Below, piece after piece: positions 34,558 through 43,616 of a DNA stretch of 58,688 nt; position 1 is the first letter of the stretch, and each line of letters opens with the position of its first letter. Location: assembly GCA_003167415.1 (NCBI GenBank), contig PMTF01000020.1, positions 87,888 to 146,575 of the forward strand. The letters are read 5' to 3'. The DNA comes from Acidimicrobiaceae bacterium (lineage in GTDB: Bacteria > Actinomycetota > Acidimicrobiia > Acidimicrobiales > RAAP-2). The position numbers were made by a program, and so were the translations under genes. Below the pieces are notes generated by a model, which was not told the DNA's origin, ran no database searches, and worked only from the letters and a program-made list of their open reading frames with translations.

Positions 34558-36282
34558 ATGAAGACGTTGAAAGTGATGGGCTGTTCCTCACTTGGTTCGC
34601 AATTGAGTTTGATTGCGATCTTCTCATTCTTCTCGGGCCTCGCACAAGCCGGCATCTTGGTGGTAGTAAGCGAGTTTGCTGTCAATAGCGCCCAAGGAAA
34701 GACTCACCTCGTCGTATACGGCCATTACATCTCAATTGATGACTCCATCATCCTGTGCATAGTTCTGTTATTCATATATACAGGAGCCGGTATCGCGGCC
34801 AGTGTCAGTACCAGTTACACATTTACTAGGGCTTTGGCATCGGTCCGAGCCAAGATGATCAATGCCTTCTTTCGCACAAACTGGCGAATACAGTCGCAGG
34901 AGCGTCTCGGTCATCTCCAGCAGTTACTGATGTTCAATTGTGATAAAGCAGCCGAAATAACATTATTAATGTCGTACGGACTCCAATCACTTCTCACACT
35001 GATTGCACTTCTTCTCGCCTCATTCTTGGTAAGTCCAATTGCCGCAGCGTTCGTCCTAGTTTTCGGATTATTGCTTTCGTTCGTTTTGCATCCATTCAAC
35101 AACTGGGGTCGCAGAGCCTCGGCTCGCTTGTCGGAGAACAGCAACCTTATGGCGACGCTTGTTACCGAGTACATAAGACTCGCCCGGGAGTTTCGACTCT
35201 TTGGTGTTGAAAGAGAAGCAACAACTGGACTCCTCCAAAGTAACGAAATAGCAGCACGCGCCCAGCGACATGTAGCGCTGTTGCAGCAACTTGTCACCCT
35301 GATCTATCAAACGCTGGCGTTGACCTTCGTCATTTGCGCATACGCGGTTATAGCTGGTCATCCGACACACAATCTAGGTGCCGTAGCAGCCGTGCTCCTG
35401 CTGATCCTGCGGTCATTGTTTTACGCGGCTGGGACGCAAGGCAGTCTTCAAGGGATACGTTCCAGTGGTGGATTTCTGGACACAGCCACGCGGGAGTTGG
35501 ATCGTTTTTCCCAAAGCCCATACGAAGTTGAGTCCGGAGAACTCCCCACGAGTTTCGATATCAATGTGAAGAGCATGTCGTTTGCTTATGACGGAAGAGG
35601 AAGTGTTCTCGAGCAAATAACATTTCGCGTCCCGGACGGACAAATCCTGGGAATAGTGGGGCGGTCAGGCAGTGGAAAGACCACGCTTAGTCAGATCCTC
35701 CTCGGAATGCTCGAGCCGGAAAGCGGCGTCGTCCTGGTTGGAGGCGTGCCGGCGACAGGTATTGCAAAGGGAGACGGGTCGAGTCCGGTCGCGCTGGTCG
35801 CTCAGGATCTCGTCCTCTTGGAAGGGTCTATTGCGTTCAATATCTCCCTCTTTAGAAATATTGATCCAGCGAAGATTGAAGCCGCATCGCGAGCGGCTCA
35901 TCTCCATGAAGACGTCATGATGATGCCTGATCTGTACGAAACGAAAGTCGGAGAGGGTGGCACCGCCCTATCGGGAGGTCAGCTCCAGCGACTGGCGATC
36001 GCGCGAGCTCTAGCAGGTGCCCCTCGACTCCTTGTCCTGGATGAGCCGACAAGCGCCGTCGATGTTCATTCAGAGAGTCTGATTCGACAGACACTCACCG
36101 AACTTCGTGGGACAATGACGAGTATTGTTATCTCCCATCGACTCGCCCTCGTCGAGGATTGTGACCTACTCCTTGTGCTCGAGAAGGGTCGAGCAGCGGA
36201 CTTTGGACCCCGAAGGGAAGTTTTGGCTCGTCCCGCATTTCAAGAAGTCGCCAACACGGTAGGCGACGATGTGGCGCCATAG
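34558..36282 (+). CDS. ABC exporter, fused permease and ATPase (MsbA/PglK-like)
   Basis: About 574 residues from ATG 34558; a TTG frame from 34441 is possible. The membrane domain (about 15-310) has about six helices. The nucleotide-binding domain (about 340-565) has Walker A 'GIVGRSGSGKTTLSQIL', Q-loop 'VALVAQDLVLLEGSI', signature 'LSGGQLQRLAIARAL', Walker B 'LLVLDEPTSAVD' and the H-loop 'VISHRLA'. All ATPase residues are intact. Homodimers of this type flip lipids or lipid-linked oligosaccharides. With no Wzx-type flippase in the window, this is the best candidate for moving the glycan across the membrane. Confidence 0.92.
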   Translation: MKTLKVMGCSSLGSQLSLIAIFSFFSGLAQAGILVVVSEFAVNSAQGKTHLVVYGHYISIDDSIILCIVLLFIYTGAGIAASVSTSYTFTRALASVRAKMINAFFRTNWRIQSQERLGHLQQLLMFNCDKAAEITLLMSYGLQSLLTLIALLLASFLVSPIAAAFVLVFGLLLSFVLHPFNNWGRRASARLSENSNLMATLVTEYIRLAREFRLFGVEREATTGLLQSNEIAARAQRHVALLQQLVTLIYQTLALTFVICAYAVIAGHPTHNLGAVAAVLLLILRSLFYAAGTQGSLQGIRSSGGFLDTATRELDRFSQSPYEVESGELPTSFDINVKSMSFAYDGRGSVLEQITFRVPDGQILGIVGRSGSGKTTLSQILLGMLEPESGVVLVGGVPATGIAKGDGSSPVALVAQDLVLLEGSIAFNISLFRNIDPAKIEAASRAAHLHEDVMMMPDLYETKVGEGGTALSGGQLQRLAIARALAGAPRLLVLDEPTSAVDVHSESLIRQTLTELRGTMTSIVISHRLALVEDCDLLLVLEKGRAADFGPRREVLARPAFQEVANTVGDDVAP

Positions 36283-36725
36283 GTTGCCAGTGTTGATCCG
36301 AGTGTCGCATCGGCCGAGCTGGAAACATCACTGTGAGCTGGGCTCGTAATCAGGCTCCCGCCAATCCCGTAGCGAGACCCTCCGCAATGAGCGATAGGGC
36401 GATCGTAAGCTAACTCTTCGAAACTCAGGTGCCCCTCGGCGACGTTGGTGGCATGAAAAACGGAGTCCGGCCAGCTTGCAGGTCAATTGGAATGGGTCAT
36501 CCGTCGTACTGGAGTGGACCCCGCCCCACTTTTAACGAAGGCCCAACAACTTGATCAGACGCGTTGCTTTCGGCTTGCGGAGTTTCCGCAACTGCCGAAT
36601 CAGGGCCTTGCTCTACGCTGGCAAGCCCAACTGGTCACTGCTCGCTACCATCACACCCCGCTAACTTCCGTAGTGCCCAAATCTGATGATCACAGTGAGG
36701 CCAAATCAAGTTGACATCCTCAGGC
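36283..36725. other. gene-free stretch between ABC exporter and intron fragment
   Basis: No supported gene. A run 'TGGAGTGGACCCCGCCCCAC' near 36509 has the look of an element end but I cannot prove it, and the matching other end is not visible. Short frames on both strands have no familiar features. Together with the adjacent reverse-transcriptase fragment, this is best read as mobile-element debris. Confidence 0.3.
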
Positions 36726-37001
36726 AAGACCAAAGTGGTCGACCTCCGGGAAGGCAAGGAGAGCTTTTACTTCCTCGGGTGCCATTTCCATGCCCGCATG
36801 TCAGGCAAGCCGTGGGAGCAGAAGCGGATCATTCACTACTACCTGCATCGCTGACCGTCAGAGCGGTCTATGAAGCGTGCCCGAGCCAGGATCAAGCTCC
36901 TCACGGCTCGAAGCCAGGTCGGACCGCAGTTGGAAGACGTCATCAAACGACTGAACCTATGCCGTGTGCGATTCAGCGACGACGAACTGAACGCGCCCTG
37001 A
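36726..37001 (+). pseudogene. group II intron reverse transcriptase/maturase fragment
   Basis: The frame reads 'KTKVVDLREGKESFYFLGCH' then 'IIHYYLHR', a TGA at 36852-36854, and 'PSERSMKRARARIKLLTARS' up to 'QLEDVIKRLN'. This is the thumb/domain-X region of group II intron proteins (KTrivdlreGkegFdFLGfh... YLhRWPSqrsMKrir..v). The TGA stands where Trp (TGG) is expected. Upstream RT palms and the C-terminal 'GWgnYF' are gone. It ends in the antisense tail of the GT32 gene. Confidence 0.65.
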
Positions 37002-37797
37002 TCCATGCGTTCAAATAGAAGACGCGACGCGTGATCCAATAGCGCATCAACCCACTTCGCACCCTTTGCTTGAACCCAGTGCCGGATGGCCCGTGCCAGG
37101 AGAGTGCCCAGTGGTGGACGGCATAGGCATCGGGGAACTGCTCGAAGCGCCTGTGCTTCTCGTGCCACAGGTACGGATAGAAGTAACTCGCCGGGAAGAG
37201 CGTCACCGGCTCTCCTCCCTCTGCTTCCCAGGCCTCAAGGCACCGAGTGAGGAATCCTGGCCCAGACGAGATCACCGGATCGACGCTGCCGTGCTCGCTC
37301 ATTGAACTGGGCAAGGAACCGAGGAGCATCTCGATGAACGGGTGCTCGGGAACGGCGCCCATGAGAGCGCCGTTCACGCTCCAGTCCGTCTCGAAGGACG
37401 CGAAAACCTGAACCTTCTCGAGCAGTGGTTCAATCGACCTTAGACACTCGAAGTCGGTGTCGATGTAGACACCTCCGTATAGCCAGAGGAGCTCATAGCG
37501 AAGGACGTCAGACTTGGCGCTGAAGCTCTCCACCTCATCGAAGAGGACCTGGTTTCTCAATGGCGGCAAGTTGTCGTCGCCCCACTGGCGCATCGTCCAA
37601 CCCGGATGTTGCTCGAGCCATGTCTGACCGAATCGGGCGAACTCGTCGGGCATCGGCCCGCCTAGCCAGATGCGGTGAAACTGACGGGGAATGCGTTGAA
37701 TTCCCTCGGCCTCTTCCTGACTGGCACCCATCCGGAGGCCCTGAGACTGCGGAGTTCTAGGTGACGCCTCCGCATTGAAATCGACCAAAGCACACAC
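36973..37797 (-). CDS. GT32-type glycosyltransferase (DXD sugar-binding family)
   Basis: 274 residues from GTG 37797 with AAGGAAGGGG upstream. The family signature is complete: 'IPRQFHRIWLGGPMPDEFA', 'WTMRQWGDDNLPPL' and 'FSAKSDVLRYELLWLYGGVY' followed by the I-D-T-D metal site. 'HHWALSWHG' lies near the end. It transfers a sugar in the cytosol, as in capsule or colanic-type synthesis. The coding style appears more GC-rich than neighbours. Its 3' end runs into the intron remnant, so the last residues may be changed by that insertion. Confidence 0.88.
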   Translation of the reverse strand: MCALVDFNAEASPRTPQSQGLRMGASQEEAEGIQRIPRQFHRIWLGGPMPDEFARFGQTWLEQHPGWTMRQWGDDNLPPLRNQVLFDEVESFSAKSDVLRYELLWLYGGVYIDTDFECLRSIEPLLEKVQVFASFETDWSVNGALMGAVPEHPFIEMLLGSLPSSMSEHGSVDPVISSGPGFLTRCLEAWEAEGGEPVTLFPASYFYPYLWHEKHRRFEQFPDAYAVHHWALSWHGPSGTGFKQRVRSGLMRYWITRRVFYLNAWIRARSVRRR

Positions 37798-37993
37798 CCC
37801 TTCCTTGGCCTTCGGCGAGCAGCATACCTGGCCAAGGCGTCGAACAGTCTTTCAACAACGTTACCGGCTACCGGTTTAGTCGAAATGCCGCCAATGAGTC
37901 GAAATCAGAACGAGCGGATCTCAGTGACTCAACATTCCCACTTACATTTTCAAAACGATTCAGTGGGCAACTCACGCCAGGCGAAAATTAGAT

Positions 37994-40678
37994 CTAAGTG
38001 CCGGGGTTCACCAGCTCGTAAAGTACCCCGGCCCCCGCCACAAGGTGATCAAGAAGCACGAGCCATGGAAGCTCTTCGTTGCGTTGCCGCCATGCCGGCC
38101 ACGCCAGCAGAAGTGGGTACCATCGCCATTTGAACGTGAGCGGTAGACCGAGAAGAAAGAGCGGATAGACGAATGGAACGGAGTTCTGTTTGGCGGCATC
38201 CCGGATGCGATGAGGATGTTTCCTGAGCAGCCTGCACATTCCCTTACCGTAGAAAAAAGATCTGCGCATTTGTCGCTTTGGCGTTCCCCAATCGTGAAGA
38301 ACAACCGCGTCTGGCACCCAGCGAAGTCGGTAGCCGTGGTCCGTAAGACGCCAAGTGAAATCAATGTCCTCCGCTGCGCCGAAGGACTCGTCGAATCCTC
38401 CCACGGCTTCGTAAGCCTCCCGTCGAAAGGCGATATTGATCGTTGTTGCCGCAGGGACATACTTGGCGTCTCTAACTCCCCAAAAACGCTCGCCAGAATA
38501 AACGCTCTTTCCTATCGCCTTAGCCGGACCGCACGAGACATCTTCACCTTCCGTCAAGATCGGCGACAATAATTTATCGAGCCAACCCTCTTCCGGTAAG
38601 CAGCCCGAGTCGGTATAGACAATGACATCACCCTTGGCTTCTCGCACTCCAATGTTACGTTGGTGAGGAATCGTCGTCCTAATTCCGGGCGGCTGCTCAA
38701 AGTCAATCCATCGCACCCATTCATTGGCAACGCGAATGTCATCCAACGCACCATTAGACGCATCCACCACGACGACTTCAAGGAGGGTGTTCCCCACGAA
38801 AGGTTCGAGCATGCGCAACGTATTCGAAAGAAGTCGGTCGTCCTTATTAACGATCACCACTGAAGCCGTCAATAGTGCGTCAGTCGTCCGAGAAGCCCTG
38901 GTAGGGACCCTCTTGACTGTCCTGTCAGACTTCACCCTTCCCCGGCGTTCGTGGTAGGACTTCACCGCGTGGCCCCTGTCGACGTGCAGTTGCGCTGAGA
39001 CTCCGAGATATCGATCGACGACATGTTGATTGAGTAAGGCGACAGCACGGTCCCTGCCAAGTGTGCTGAGGATTGAGTGGTCCATTCCAGGAACAATTTC
39101 TACGTGATGGTTCTCTGACGAAAGGAGCCGACGGCGCAGAATCGGAATGCGTTGAAATCGTGGAAGATGGACGGGACTGAGCAGCAAGAGGACGTCCGAA
39201 TCGTCTCGGCTCAACTTTGTCGCGATCTTTGGGGGGAATGTCAACGACTCGGCGTATCGCGACGCTCGTCGTATTACCTTGTCGGCCATCCGATGCCGAA
39301 TCAACAGACCTTCGACGCGCTGGACAGACGCCTGAACATCCTCTCGACGAGAATTTCTTACTCGCGCTACGCCCTGCAAAACTCCCGGACCTAAACCTGG
39401 GTTGATCGCGCACACGCCTCGCGAGTGAATATCCATCGCAACTTCGAGTGCCAACTGCGCTCCTGCGCAGTAACCGATGAGAACCGAATCCGAAGGATTG
39501 TTCGGGTCGAGTGCTCGTATGGCGTCTGCAACATCTTGACGGCGAGTCTTATCAAACATCGGTCGATCGGGTTCACTAGGAATCCAAGGGCTCTCACCTG
39601 ATTCGCCCAAATCGAAGCGAATGGATCGGAGCCCCAAACATGCCCATTGGCGTGAGAGTTCGACCCAGAGTCGCGCTGGACCGATGTGATCTTCATTCAC
39701 GCCGTTCACCATGACCATGAGCGGTCCCTGCGGATGGACCAGGGGCTCGGTCACGATACCGAACATGTTGCGGAAGCCCAACTCCACCACACTCTCACGC
39801 ACCGAAACTCGGTTAGGGCCGACCTCCATCACCGCGTCGCGAATTTGATCTGGGGGCCTAACGTATGGCGCTAGGAGCGATACGGGTGCGGTCAGCCAAT
39901 CCGCGACACGCGCGATTGTTGACTTAGGCTGCACCGAGTCAGACAGTTCCGCCTCCAACAGGGGACCCTGATCGTCAGTCGTTGCCCATTCGACTTCCTC
40001 GGATATCCATTGCGCCCGGAACTTGGTCGAAACTGGCCGATCACTGCGCACGACCACGAGGACTCGCGAGGCCACAGATTTCGCCATTACTTCTCTAAGG
40101 TCCAACTCCTTCAAGTTGCTGGCGGCCCGGTCGCTCAGAGGGTATTCCAACATCTTGGTCGATTGGCCCACTTCTACGTTCGATTCTTCACGTCGAAGTG
40201 CTCCAAGAGCTTCCAGCTCTCGCACGTATGTTCGTCCCGATTCGCAGGGGTCCCACATCGCCAATGAAGAAAGTCCCAGATCGTACTTCTGCGCAGCGGC
40301 GCCTATGACGTTCGCACCCATTCGCATCCCGACCGCCGAAACGTCGACAATCCCAAGCGAGCGAAGCAACGTAACACCTCGGTCAATTCCTTCAAGCAGA
40401 GCTTCGATGAGATCAGCATCTTCGACGGAGCCGACCGAATCGCCTGATCCGTAATGGTCGAATCGGAGAGAGACGTATCCTTCACTAGCTAGAGAGATCG
40501 CGAGGCTTCGAAGCGCGCGCCTCGCAAGTCGAGATTCTCGGCCCATGGGGGGTGATATGAGCACTCCCCCGCGCGACTCCTCATTGACGGGAGTGGCCAA
40601 CCTTCCGAAAAGCTGTCTTCCAGGGACGCCGAACCAAATGCTCTGTTCGCGAAAGGTTTCCCCGGGGGACGACGTCAT
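37994..40678 (-). CDS. fusion: two alpha/beta-hydrolase domains plus GT2 glycosyltransferase
   Basis: 894 residues from ATG 40678. Domain 1 (about 1-265) is an alpha/beta hydrolase: 'GGVLISPPMGRESRLARRAL', 'LRFDHYGSGDSVG', and a nucleophile elbow reading G-M-R-M-G, with Arg instead of Ser. Domain 2 (about 280-590) is another: 'LGLRSIRFDLGESGES', elbow 'LIGYCAGAQLALE' with Cys at the nucleophile site, and 'VPGMDHSIL' with the His. Domain 3 (about 607-894) is a GT2: 'ASVVIVNKDDRLLSNTL', 'DVIVYTDSG' and 'AAEDIDFTWRL', closely matching 25845-26813. Arg-for-Ser elbows resemble exosortase-associated hydrolase 2. A combined glycan transfer and acyl-handling role is inference. Confidence 0.85.
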   Translation of the reverse strand: MTSSPGETFREQSIWFGVPGRQLFGRLATPVNEESRGGVLISPPMGRESRLARRALRSLAISLASEGYVSLRFDHYGSGDSVGSVEDADLIEALLEGIDRGVTLLRSLGIVDVSAVGMRMGANVIGAAAQKYDLGLSSLAMWDPCESGRTYVRELEALGALRREESNVEVGQSTKMLEYPLSDRAASNLKELDLREVMAKSVASRVLVVVRSDRPVSTKFRAQWISEEVEWATTDDQGPLLEAELSDSVQPKSTIARVADWLTAPVSLLAPYVRPPDQIRDAVMEVGPNRVSVRESVVELGFRNMFGIVTEPLVHPQGPLMVMVNGVNEDHIGPARLWVELSRQWACLGLRSIRFDLGESGESPWIPSEPDRPMFDKTRRQDVADAIRALDPNNPSDSVLIGYCAGAQLALEVAMDIHSRGVCAINPGLGPGVLQGVARVRNSRREDVQASVQRVEGLLIRHRMADKVIRRASRYAESLTFPPKIATKLSRDDSDVLLLLSPVHLPRFQRIPILRRRLLSSENHHVEIVPGMDHSILSTLGRDRAVALLNQHVVDRYLGVSAQLHVDRGHAVKSYHERRGRVKSDRTVKRVPTRASRTTDALLTASVVIVNKDDRLLSNTLRMLEPFVGNTLLEVVVVDASNGALDDIRVANEWVRWIDFEQPPGIRTTIPHQRNIGVREAKGDVIVYTDSGCLPEEGWLDKLLSPILTEGEDVSCGPAKAIGKSVYSGERFWGVRDAKYVPAATTINIAFRREAYEAVGGFDESFGAAEDIDFTWRLTDHGYRLRWVPDAVVLHDWGTPKRQMRRSFFYGKGMCRLLRKHPHRIRDAAKQNSVPFVYPLFLLGLPLTFKWRWYPLLLAWPAWRQRNEELPWLVLLDHLVAGAGVLYELVNPGT

Positions 40679-40802
40679 CGAGAGAATTCTAGGGGCGTGC
40701 GTTCGCCGTGGGAGAACGACGAGCCGTATTCGCCGAGCTGGCGTCGCTCAACCGCCATTCAGAATGAACTCGTACAAGGTGAAAAGCCAGCCAATTTGGT
40801 TT

Positions 40803-41993
40803 TCATCGACTTTCTGCCAACTTTTCGTCTCGCAGAGCCGCTCCGTCGCGAATAAGAGGAACGAGTCGCTGACCGAAGTCAATCGTGTCGGCCAGCGGGT
40901 CGAAGCCTTTCAGCAGCAGAGTCGTGATTCCCAAGTCGTAATAGCGAAGCATTGCTTCGGCAACCTGCTCTGGCGTGCCAACTAAGGCAGTTGAGTTTCC
41001 AGCGGCTCCAGTCAGATTCGCGACCTTCATCCAGAGTCGCTCGTCGTACACGTCTCTGTCGGCAGACATTTCGATCAGCCGTTTGCGTCCGACAGATGTG
41101 GTGGCACTAGTGTCACGATCAAGCGAGAAAGTGGCGTTACGTTGTCCGCCGAGTCCCTCGTACGATTCCCCTTGACCGCTGATCCGTGTCTTCGCCAATT
41201 CGATGCGACGGGCGGTCTCCTCGGCAATCCATTCTGCTTTTTCCCACGCTTCCTCCTCAGTGTCAGCGATTATGGGTCGAAGTGAGATGCTGTAGCGCAA
41301 GGCGCGGCCCACCGTTGCGGCGACATCATTTATGACATCCATTCGGGCGGCGACTTTCTCGCGCGGCTCACCCCAGAACGCGTAGACGTCCGCTTCTGCA
41401 GCACCAACCTCGACAGCGGGTTGCGAGGCCCCCGCGAAGTAAAACGGAATCCCCTCCGCCGTCGCTGGCTTGACCGAACTAAAAGCACTCTCATAGCGAT
41501 AGAAGTCCCCCTCGAAATCAAAAGGCGCATCTTCGCTCCAGAGCCGGCGTACAATCACCATCGCTTCTCGCGTCCGACGATAACGCTTGTCATGGGCGAC
41601 AAAGTCGCCCTCGCGACGCTGGTCCGCTTCATCCCCGCCAGTAATGAAGTGAATGGCTATCCTCCCGCCGCCGGTCAAATGGTCAAGAGTCGCCGCCATC
41701 CGGGCCAGCACAACGGGTTGGACGAAGCCCGGCCGATGAGCCACTAGCACTTTCAGATTCCTCGTACTGTTGAGTACCGAACTAGCTACGGCCCAGCCCT
41801 CGGGACCAACAGCGCCGTAACCCACCAACACACGATCAAATCCCCCGTCGTCGTGAGCCCTAGAGATGTCTGTCAAATAGTCGGGATCGATTACCGGACC
41901 GTCCATCCAGTCAACGACAGGACCATCGACGAGAGGGCCCTTGATTTCGGATGCATCCCTCGTACCGACCATACCGATGATTTCGATAGGCAT
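40803..41993 (-). CDS. LLM-class flavin-dependent monooxygenase, SsuD-like
   Basis: About 396 residues from ATG 41993 ('MPIEIIGMVGTRD'). The bacterial-luciferase-like fold shows 'FDRVLVGYGAVGPEGWAVAS', 'VLVAHRPGFVQPVVLARMAA', 'RIAIHFITGGDEADQRREGD', 'YRRTREAMVIVRRLW' and 'PFYFAGASQPAVEVGA'. This layout is that of alkanesulfonate monooxygenases, which use FMNH2 and oxygen to release sulfite from sulfonates. A flavin reductase partner is not in the window. Located divergently from the ATP-grasp/MetA/MetY operon, it may supply sulfite or oxidise its product (inference). Confidence 0.88.
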   Translation of the reverse strand: MPIEIIGMVGTRDASEIKGPLVDGPVVDWMDGPVIDPDYLTDISRAHDDGGFDRVLVGYGAVGPEGWAVASSVLNSTRNLKVLVAHRPGFVQPVVLARMAATLDHLTGGGRIAIHFITGGDEADQRREGDFVAHDKRYRRTREAMVIVRRLWSEDAPFDFEGDFYRYESAFSSVKPATAEGIPFYFAGASQPAVEVGAAEADVYAFWGEPREKVAARMDVINDVAATVGRALRYSISLRPIIADTEEEAWEKAEWIAEETARRIELAKTRISGQGESYEGLGGQRNATFSLDRDTSATTSVGRKRLIEMSADRDVYDERLWMKVANLTGAAGNSTALVGTPEQVAEAMLRYYDLGITTLLLKGFDPLADTIDFGQRLVPLIRDGAALRDEKLAESR

Positions 41994-42290
41994 CGACTCG
42001 CGTCCCCCATGTCCGTTACCCACAAGCGGGCGTCCTATGCCCTTGTGACCAGTATCTTTGCGAACGCCTGTCCAAACGCTAACACCCCTTGATCACCGCG
42101 TGAGTCGACGTCAGCTCGGTCCATTCAAACGCCAACTTTCGCGCAGCGGCGAGTTATCTAAGCGCAGATAGTCGAGTGAACGCGACTGAGGTAAACACGT
42201 GCTGAATGAATATTTTCTTGGGCGAGAAATCGCGACGTCGCACTTTTCTCATCGATCCGTAGCACCACTAGCGGGCTCTACTTTCATTCG

Positions 42291-43616
42291 ATGAGCACGC
42301 CCAACGCTAACATCCGGTTGATGCCACACGACGAGGTACAACAGTCGAAAAAAGAGAGACGACCACTCGTGGCGGTGGGATATGGGCCCCGCTGTGTGCC
42401 AATAATGCAACTTACCGAAGCCGCCGCCGATGTGTGCGAACTGCTTTGGATGATTGACGGATCCTTGCCAGAGATGCGACAAATGACGGAGCTCTTAAAT
42501 CGATTCGGACCAGTCGTGGACATCGCAGGGATGCGAACCGATCAGATCCTGGACGAACTGTCCCCGCCCTATACGCCCGACGGAATCGTGACATATCTTG
42601 ACGAAGGAATGACCAAATACGCTCAGGTGGCCGAGGTGCTCGGTCTACCGTTCCATTCCTTTGAAACGTCCGTCGCGCTTACTGACAAGGCTGCACAACG
42701 AAAGGCCTTGAAAATCGCCGGACTCGAGGTGCCCAAGTGCTTCGTTATTTCGCCGAGTCAGTCCGACGAGGAAATAGCTGCCATCGCTGGCGCGGTTGGT
42801 TGGCCTGCTGTCTTGAAGCCCCGCGCCGCTCAAGGGAGTCGGTATACGTTCTTCGTGAAAGACGGACGAGAGTTAGAGTCGTTTCTTCAGGTTCTGGGAG
42901 CGCATCGTCCTGACATGGTTCTCGAGGAGTATCTTCACGATGATTCGACTCGCACGAGCGAGCCCTTCGCAAACTACGTCTCCGTCGAAAGTGTCGTCGC
43001 ACAGAGCGTCATCAGTCATCTGGCGTTGACGGGAAGATTTCCTCTCGCGGAGAACTTCCGCGAGACAGGATTCTTCATTCCTGCAGCACTAAATGACGCC
43101 GATCAAGAATCGGCATTGGCTCTCGCCACGTCGGCGATCGAGGCACTCGGGGTGACAACGGGCTGCCTACACACCGAGATCAAGTTCACGCCTGACGGTC
43201 CTCGAGTCATAGAGGTAAACGGACGTGTCGGCGGAGGAGTTCCCGAGATGCTTCATCGAGCAGCTGGACTTCCGCTCATTGAGTTGACTCTTCGGCTGGC
43301 CCTAGGAGAGCCGATTCAGTTCTCAGGTCCCGCCACCACGGAACGTGTTGGCTACAGATTCTTCCTCCAGCCGCCGCCACTCTCCGCCACAGTGACGGCA
43401 ATCAGCGGCCTCGATGTTGTGAGCGACCATCCGGGCGTGGACACTATTACCGTGCACCAGGGTCCCGGATCTGTGCTTGATTGGAAGGACGGATCGCGTA
43501 ATCACATCTTGGCCGTGGTGGGGTCGGCACGCGATTACGACGACCTGCGAGTCGTGAACCATCTTCTTCACCACGAAGTGACAGTCACCTACTCCAATGT
43601 GAGTTACAACGAGTGA
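42291..43616 (+). CDS. ATP-grasp ligase (paralogue of 8339-9568)
   Basis: 441 residues from ATG. Rossmann-like N-domain, then 'VALTDKAAQRKALKIAGLEV', lysine strand 'WPAVLKPRAAQGSRYTFFV', hinge 'DMVLEEYLHDD' and metal site 'HTEIKFTPDGPRVIEVNGR'. Its order of motifs is the same as in 8339-9568, including the shared 'SVESV' strand and 'FRETGFF' region. The predicted reaction is carboxylate-amine ligation via acyl phosphate. Its stop overlaps the GTG of the MetA-like gene, so they form one unit with the MetY-like gene. It may couple a homoserine-derived amino acid to another acid; that is inference. Confidence 0.87.
   Translation: MSTPNANIRLMPHDEVQQSKKERRPLVAVGYGPRCVPIMQLTEAAADVCELLWMIDGSLPEMRQMTELLNRFGPVVDIAGMRTDQILDELSPPYTPDGIVTYLDEGMTKYAQVAEVLGLPFHSFETSVALTDKAAQRKALKIAGLEVPKCFVISPSQSDEEIAAIAGAVGWPAVLKPRAAQGSRYTFFVKDGRELESFLQVLGAHRPDMVLEEYLHDDSTRTSEPFANYVSVESVVAQSVISHLALTGRFPLAENFRETGFFIPAALNDADQESALALATSAIEALGVTTGCLHTEIKFTPDGPRVIEVNGRVGGGVPEMLHRAAGLPLIELTLRLALGEPIQFSGPATTERVGYRFFLQPPPLSATVTAISGLDVVSDHPGVDTITVHQGPGSVLDWKDGSRNHILAVVGSARDYDDLRVVNHLLHHEVTVTYSNVSYNE

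Noticed and set aside
40010-40454. Rightward Ser/Arg-rich frames opposite the hydrolase fusion
   Set aside because: Antisense to conserved hydrolase motifs; no start signals or domain.
41994-42290. Possible SAM riboswitch upstream of the ATP-grasp/MetA/MetY operon
   Set aside because: I looked for a SAM-type core and terminator stem and could not find conserved elements; the region is just a divergent promoter space.
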